Assembly (NCBI GenBank): GCA_001179505.1 | Contig: CDMY01000263.1 | Coordinates: 1-64,000 of the forward strand | Length of the DNA stretch: 64,000 nucleotides | Reading direction: 5' to 3' | Source of the DNA: Vitrella brassicaformis | Lineage: Eukaryota > Sar > Vitrellaceae | Shown: one piece after another, positions 58,228 to 64,000 of the stretch | Numbering within the stretch: position 1 is the first letter of the stretch | How the letters are laid out: each line of letters starts with the position of its first letter | Translations under genes and position numbers: made by a program | The notes under the pieces: generated by a model | What the model saw: the letters and a program-made list of their open reading frames with translations, nothing else | Database searches by the model: none | Told to the model about the DNA's origin: nothing

Positions 58228-60867
58228 TCATAGCGGACGGACACCCTGACGCACCACAAACCACCACAACACACAACAACACAAACAGACGAATGGCGGC
58301 AACCCCCACATGACATGACGCCCTCTCTCCCTCCCTCGTGTGTCGTGTCAGTCATGCCCCTCTTACTTACCCTCATGGGTGGCGGGAACGTGGCGATGTT
58401 GTGCTGCTGCTGCTGGTTAACCACGATGATGTGGGCAGCCTGTGGTGGGGGTGGGTAGTGGGGGTGGAAGGACGGGGGCATCGGCAGCGGCTGCGGCATG
58501 ACCGACACAGGGGGTGGGGAGGCACATGGGGTGCTGTTGTGTGAGGTGCGAAGGTCCTGCTCGCCGTGTGCGTGTCTGCACGAGTCGCCCGCTCGGCAGT
58601 AGCCCGCCAGCCAGAAGGCGCACAACTGGGTCTTGTACAAGTCGTCGGTGCCACGCAGCTCCTCCAGGGAATGGGCAAACTTGCACTCATTCGATGACCT
58701 GAATCCAATATATCAACACACAACACACCACACCGGTATGTATCGGGTGGGGTGGGGTGGGGTGGGGTGGGCTGTGTGTGAGGGTGTCTGTCGGATGGTC
58801 TGTGCTGTGCACACCACACGTACCTCTTGCAGATGCCGGCCTTGAGCAATGGGCACATTCGAGTTTTGAGCTTGGGGTTGTCATCGACCGACAGCAGCAT
58901 CTGCTGCACCGTCTTGTGCAGAAACGGACACGACGCACCCCGCGAACATATGCCCTGATGGATGCATCGATGACATGACAACACACACACGTGGGGCTGC
59001 TTAAGCTGCACCCATTGGTTCCTCCTTGGCTGACAGACAGACCGACCTGTTTGAAGAACTTGCACATCCTCAGCCGTTTCCGCTTCTTCTTGTTGGCCCC
59101 ATCTGTGTCATCGCCGCCCTCGCCCAGCCTGCCAGCCCCCTCCCGTCCCGCACTGTCGTCCTCGGTGGCCTCGCGCGCCGCCACCCCGCACCCCTCGATG
59201 AGCTCGATGTCGATGGCCTCGTCCAGGTCGTCGTCGATGAGGACGCGGTCACCGTCGTACGACACGGCCTGGTCGCCCTCCTGCCCCCTGCCAGCGGACC
59301 GCTTGTTGCGCATGTGGATGCCGATGAGGGGGATGGGGGCGTCCTCGATGTCGCGCGGGCCCTGGCGGCCCAGCCACTGGTCGATGACACACAGAGGGGG
59401 GTAGTCGCGGTTCTGGGGGCTGGAGCCGCCTGTCGCCTCGGAGGAGGACCGGAGTACGGGGCCAGACGACGAGGTGCGTGTGTCGGGCTGCTGCGCTGCG
59501 TTGGCGGCCGCAAACCTCTCGGGCTCCACTCGCTTGAGGGCGAAGTCCAGGTCGCTGTCCTCTGCACTTATACGCCACACGCGGCTATCCCTCTCCTTGT
59601 TGCTGATCCGCTCAGCGGGGGCCGGCATCTCGCTGGCCGCCCTCGCAGAGACCTCGACCGTCGCTTGTGGCTCCTTGCTGCCGAGGAGAATCGACGAGAG
59701 CGACGGCAGCGTATCCCCCGACGACGCATTCCCCTTGTCGTCACTGTCGCTCTTGAGCCTCTCGGCTGTGCTCTTCCTGGCCGGCGCGTTGAAGATCTTG
59801 CGGCTCTTGAGCACCGACCGAGACGGCGATGCGGTGGATGCCGGGGGCGTCGACACAGTGGGCTGCCTCCACTCGGGTGCGACGATGCTGGGCGGGGCAT
59901 GGATGGTGCTCTGGACGAGAGGCATGAAGCATGCCGGGTCACGGCACTCGAAGCGGCCGGGGGGAGGGGGAGGGGGAGGGGGCTGGGGCAGCGATGGGGC
60001 AGCCCCCACGATTGCGGGACGGACAGGTGATGCGGGTGGGTCGGGGCTGGCGACAGGCAGGTCGGCCATCCTGGTTGACACACAGCATGTTTCAGGATAC
60101 GTACAAGACAGTTACCATGTGTCCATGTCCGTGTGGCTGTGTGTCTTGCGTGTTGTCTGTCCTGTCCTGACTCACCGGTTGGCTTGCACCACGTGTTGGT
60201 CGATGTCGGTGGGGCCTCTGGTGCTCTGTGGGACCGGTGATGTGGGCTGTGAGAGGGAGGGGGGAAGATCGGAGCTGCCCTCAGCCTGTGCTGTCTGGAG
60301 GGGGGGCACCACCGGCTCGTCTGGCGGCGTCTTGTCGAATCCTGGGCATCCCTCACTGCTCTCGCACCCACACGCACATGGCTCGATGTCTATCGCCGCC
60401 TCCACACCGCCCGCCGCCTCAGCCTTCTCTTGATCTTTCCCCTGCATCACACACAGACAAGACGGCCCGACAGTTGCCCACCTCCCCTCCCCTCCCTCTC
60501 CCTGTTCTCAGATGCGTCTCATTACCTGGTCAGCCTGACCCCCCGCCTCCTGAACGTCGTCAGATGCACCCCGAGACGCTGAGGGCGATGAGTCGACATC
60601 GGTGACGAACCCCTCCTCATGGCTGCCCGATGAGCTCTTCCGCCTGCCGATGCCGGGGCACTCCTCAGACTTGAAGTCACATCCGCACTCGCAGTCTGAC
60701 AGGGCGTCGTCGTCCAGGTCATCGACAGCAGCACCCTTGCCGCCCTCGCGCATATCGAGGTCGAGAGCCGCGTTGAACTTGGCTGCCACCTCATCCATGG
60801 CCGTCACGTCTTGGACACTCAGCCGACGCAGATTCTCATTGGCCGAGAGAGCGGTTTCGCGGACCAT
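58228..60867 (-). CDS. CCCH zinc-finger protein with three fingers, probable RNA-binding regulator
   Basis: Start ATG 60865-60867. The N-terminal exons are acidic and carry two similar Cys motifs, CECGCDFKSEECPG and CACGCESSEGCPG. A long disordered exon with a poly-Pro run follows (QPPPPPPPPGRFECRDPACF) and a basic KKKRKRLRM. Three C-x7-C-x5/6-C-x3-H fingers come next: CKFFKQ joined over an intron to GICSRGASCPFLH, then CPLLKAGICKR joined to SSNECKFAH, then CAFWLAGYCRAGDSCRHAH. Such fingers usually bind RNA and act in mRNA decay or translation control. The tail is Pro/Gln-rich (HIIVVNQQQQHNIATF). The final short exon and stop at 58228-58230 are inferred from one splice choice and could be wrong. 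Confidence 0.8.
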
Positions 60868-60942
60868 GCGATCTTAGCTCGGCGCTTCGGTGGACATGGC
60901 TGACAGGACGTGCCTCCCGTTCCGCCCTGTCCGTTAAGGAGG
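60868..60942. promoter_or_regulatory. Very short divergent spacer with AGCTCG
   Basis: Only 75 bp separate two start codons. AGCTCG occurs at 60876-60881, the weakest of the seven divergent matches (six bases only). Confidence 0.4.
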
Positions 60943-61983
60943 ATGACTGAGCTGACAGCGAACAGCGGCACCAAGGACAGAGATCCGCTGCAGGAGCTCA
61001 ACGAGTACAGACGACAGCATCAACAGAAATATCAGGAGCGGCTGGAGCAGGAGGAAAAGCTCCAGAAGCAGGCCGAAGATGAGGCAGTCGCCCGCAAGTA
61101 TCAAGAGGAGGAGGAGAGAATGCTGCAGCAGCAGCACATGTCAGATGCCGAGTACAGCAGACAGGTCGGTGGGTGGGTGGGACGGACATGTCCAACCAAG
61201 TCTTTCTGGTCTGCTTGCGTTTGTTCATTGCGTTTTGCTGTGTTTGTGTGAGTGTGTGTGTGCAGTTGTTTGAGCAGGTGAATCAGATGCCGGCCCCGCC
61301 GATAGAGGGCCTCAACCACTCAGATGCCCATCAGTACCACGCCCAGTATGACCCCGCCGTGGCTGACGAGGGGGACGAGTAAGCAGCCAAGCAAGGAGAA
61401 CGAAGGCACACTCCGTGCTGAGCACGAGCTGATTGTGTGTCGTGCAGTGTTCGTTCGCCGATGCGCAGCGGCTACGTGGATCGTTTGCTCGACCCCGAGC
61501 CCCCTTTGTTTTATGCCGGCACACGAGGCCTCAATGAAGGCAGCATGAGGCTACTCGACGCACAGGTCAGCCACCCAGCCAGCCACCGAAACACAAAGCT
61601 GGCTGTTCACCTACACACCAATGAAGGGTGTGTGCCGTGTGGGGCATGGCGGCAGGGTGACGTAGAGAGGGGTCGGCTGTGGCGTCCGCTCCCCAGATGT
61701 ATCGAAGACGCCGTATCTGACGAGCAAGACAGGTAGTGGGGCATGGCATACAGGCAGACAGACCGACAGACCGGTACAGAGGGACAGATGAGATGCAACG
61801 CCGGCCGGTGCCGTGGGTTGCTTGCGTTATGTGCTCTTGTGCAGGCGGACAGGTTGGCGGTGTGGGTCATGTTGGTGCACTCGGAACACGGTGCTTCTGT
61901 ACATGGTGGTGTCATCGCTGCTGTCGCTCATGGTGGTGCTTCTCCTACTCAAGCTGCGACCAGACGGGCCGCCAGCCACGTGA
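60943..61983 (+). CDS. Small coiled-coil protein with C-terminal membrane anchor
   Basis: Not recognised. Start ATG 60943 (TELTANSGTKDRDPLQEL); the upstream GTG is ignored. A strongly charged coiled coil follows (EYRRQHQQKYQERLEQEEKL to EEERMLQQQHMSD). Later exons give LFEQVNQMPAPPIEGLNHSD and SGYVDRLLDPEPPLFYAGTR. After a partly unresolved exon (CIEDAVSDEQD) the last exon, entered in phase 2, encodes NTVLLYMVVSSLLSLMVVLL followed by LLKLRPDGPPAT and the stop at 61981-61983. The hydrophobic helix near the C terminus and absence of a signal peptide suggest a tail-anchored protein facing the cytosol. A SNARE- or tether-like role is possible but not shown. Confidence 0.6.
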
Positions 61984-62515
61984 GTGAATCGATCGTGCGG
62001 ATGAAGGAAGATGCAGACAGACGATGCCGACCGACGGGTAGTGAGGTAGCTGATGTACGTACATATGGGCGGGGCGGTGGGCTGGGTTGTTTTTGTGTGG
62101 GGCTGGCGGGAGGGACAGTGACAGACAGCCACGGGTGGGGTGGGTCGGGCCGTAGAATGAATGAATGAATGAATCATGCAGGGAAGACTGGATGGATACA
62201 TACCTGCCTCTCGGCGAGACAGGCTGTGTTTTCTTGTCACTCACTGGCAGAAAGTCGGTATGTATGGTTGCACGTGGTCTCCGTGCGTGGACGTCTGTCT
62301 GTCTGACTGTCTGTCTGTCTGTCCGTCTGTCTGTCTGCCCGTGTGTCGGTCGCTGTGTCGCTGTGTTTGGTGGAGTTCTTAGACACGGATAATGTCTAAG
62401 AACTCGCCTCCCTCATCACTCAATGCTGTGATGTGACAGCAAAACGCACACACAACAGATAGACGCCCATGCACCCATCCATCCATCGGTCATGATGTGA
62501 GTGGCCACACCTGAC
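61984..62515. other. Intergenic region with a perfect hairpin
   Basis: This stretch lies between convergent 3' ends. It holds GAAT and CTGT tandem runs and the hairpin at 62373-62405. A very short last exon for the minus-strand gene at its right (stop 62237-62239) is possible but not supported enough to call. Confidence 0.4.
62373..62405. repeat. Perfect 13-bp inverted repeat, 7-base loop
   Basis: GAGTTCTTAGACA at 62373-62385 pairs with TGTCTAAGAACTC at 62393-62405; the loop is CGGATAA. It lies between two convergent genes, where it could act in 3' end formation; this is inference. Confidence 0.85.
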
Positions 62516-64000
62516 CTGAGAATGTCGAAATCGTCTGCCATTTCGTCTTGATCTCTGCGAGAAGGGAAAGACCGTGACGCACCTGAACTCACAATACACA
62601 CGAACGACCAATGTACAATCCACCAACCCACCACCCTTGATGCTGTGCATTAGCGGGCCATCGCCCTCGCCCTCACTTCTCATGAGATGGTGTGGGCCCC
62701 TGCGCTGCTTGTCGTTCGTGTCGGGTGAGCTGTGCCTGGCATAATGCTGCTGGCTGCCCGGCACATGATCTTGCCGCCGCACCCCATGCTGGGGCTCGGG
62801 CTGCTGCTGCTGCTGCTGCTGCGCGACGGGTGGGGGGCCCATGGTGCGGCGCTGCTGGTAGCTCGACTGTGGCTGTGGCTGTGCTTCCATGGCATCGTCA
62901 TCGCCACTGCCCGTGTGGTTGTGGTCGACAGAAACCGGTCTGGTGCCAATGGGTGTGGGATTGCCGGCAGGATGCAGCAAGGAGGAGGCCTTCTCGTCAC
63001 TGCTCATGGGGTGATCGTGGCTCTCGTCGCTTCTTTTCTTGTGCGATGATGTGCGGGGCGACTGCAGGTCATCATCGGGCATCTCGCTGTCGGCCGCCAC
63101 CGATGGACATGCCGCCATGGCAGCCTCGCGGATCACCTGCTTGACCGATGACATGTCCTGGATACGGAGAGACACACAGGGCAGGGGAGTGGAGACACTG
63201 CTTGCCTTGCCAGTGGCTTGGAGGGTGATGATAAAGTGGGTGCATAGCATACGGGCAGCTTTGTGAAGTCTGTGTCGCGGAATGTCTTGACAAGGTTGTT
63301 GTACACCTGGGCCCTGCAGGCCAGGCAGACACGCACATGCACATGCAGAAGCAAGATTAACGCTCCATTTCGTTTGTTGGGCTGTGTGTGTGTGTGCGTA
63401 CCTCACCTTCGTTTCTGTTGCTGGACGAGTTCGGGCTGTTGCTCTTGGCCAAGTCGCTTGATGGGCCGGCCGCAGAGAAAAGATTCCTTGATCTCACGAG
63501 CCCTGACACACACAGGCAGCCCTGTTGTGTTGTGAGGTGGCCTGTCTGTCCGTCTCCTTGCCTGATTATGGCAGCAGAGGAGATGCCCTCACGCTCGGCA
63601 CACAACAAACCCTGACACACACACACAGATGTGCAATGCACCCACCATTCAGGGAACCTGTGTCTCGTGTGCGTGCATACCAGTGATGTGGATGCTTCCT
63701 CTGTCCATGGTTTCAGGTCGAAGAGGAACACACAGTCGCTGCGCTGCTCGTCGCAGTGCACTCGCATCGCATACACACGAAGGAACGACGGCAGCGGCTC
63801 ACCCAACTGCAGAATGGATTGCACAAAGGATGCACTGTCTGGGTGACACTGGTGGCATCACGCCCATACACCCCACCAGTTTCTGCTTGAGAATCTCGTG
63901 GTAGTGCGATGTGGCCAACACCTTCAGACTGGTTGCAGACAGCTCTTGCTGCACAGACACACGCGCACAAATAAACACCAGACACCAACAATGTGCAACG
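62516..64000 (-). CDS. Q/S-rich protein, partial (5' end beyond the window)
   Basis: Not recognised. Exons from the right edge leftwards read SATSLKVLATSHYHEILKQ, then EPLPSFLRVYAMRVHCDEQR with FDLKPWTEEASTS, GLLCAEREGISSAAIIR, IKESFLCGRPIKRLGQEQQ, AQVYNNLVKTFRDTDFTKLP and SSVKQVIREAAMAACPSV. They then pass into a low-complexity region with a poly-Gln run (PPPVAQQQQQQQPEPQ, about 62800-62845) and a short acidic exon DQDEMADDFDIL. The first half looks like a folded alpha/beta domain; the second half is probably disordered. The donor after the acidic exon is at 62511-62515, so at least one more exon exists further left. It is unclear what it does. Confidence 0.55.

Overview
The window is nuclear DNA of a protist with GC-rich, very intron-dense genes. 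Coding islands are joined by short GT-AG introns that are full of CA and TG runs. Gene content (P4 flippase, P450, NPRL2, MCM10, calpain-like, choline kinase-like, MAPKKK-like, BTB-TLDc, CCCH zinc finger) is eukaryotic. Telomere-like TTTAGGG words, gene style and composition suggest a photosynthetic alveolate such as a chromerid (Vitrella-like); this is inference, not proof. No rRNA, tRNA, CRISPR or bacterial features were recognised.

Layout, left to right: 3' end of a kinase-like gene (to 668); cytochrome P450 (-, 1223-3667) head to head with NPRL2 (+, 3812-6311); an intergenic stretch with a ~120-bp near-perfect palindrome; a secretory coiled-coil membrane protein (-, 7715-9032) head to head with a P4-ATPase (+, 9463-16568); a KCTD-type BTB plus double TLDc protein (-, 17635-20347) head to head with a class V PLP enzyme (+, 20569-22511); an intronless membrane protein (-, 22967-24601) head to head with MCM10 (+, 24824-27449); a catalytically dead calpain-like protein (+, 27967-30642); a 5-kb segment flanked by ~150-bp direct repeats and holding two convergent multipass membrane genes (31078-35835); an F-box-like protein (-, 36402-39172); a choline/ethanolamine kinase (-, 39801-41995); a single-pass membrane protein (-, 42192-43266) head to head with an unknown protein (+, 43358-45003); a large gene of repeated modules (-, 46071-52518) head to head with a MAPKKK-like kinase (+, 52706-56161); a CCCH zinc-finger protein (-, 58228-60867) head to head with a coiled-coil membrane protein (+, 60943-61983); and a partial Q-rich protein (-, 62516 to the edge).

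The genes do not form a pathway; they look like housekeeping and signalling genes packed as divergent pairs. The most striking non-coding signals are two. First, all seven divergent spacers hold an AGCTCG(C) word, usually AAGCTCGCAA. Second, many introns carry a CA-rich arm near the 5' splice site and a complementary TG-rich arm just before the 3' splice site, on the sense strand whichever way the gene runs. Exon boundaries were set by eye from GT-AG signals and reading frame, so outer gene limits are better supported than every internal junction.
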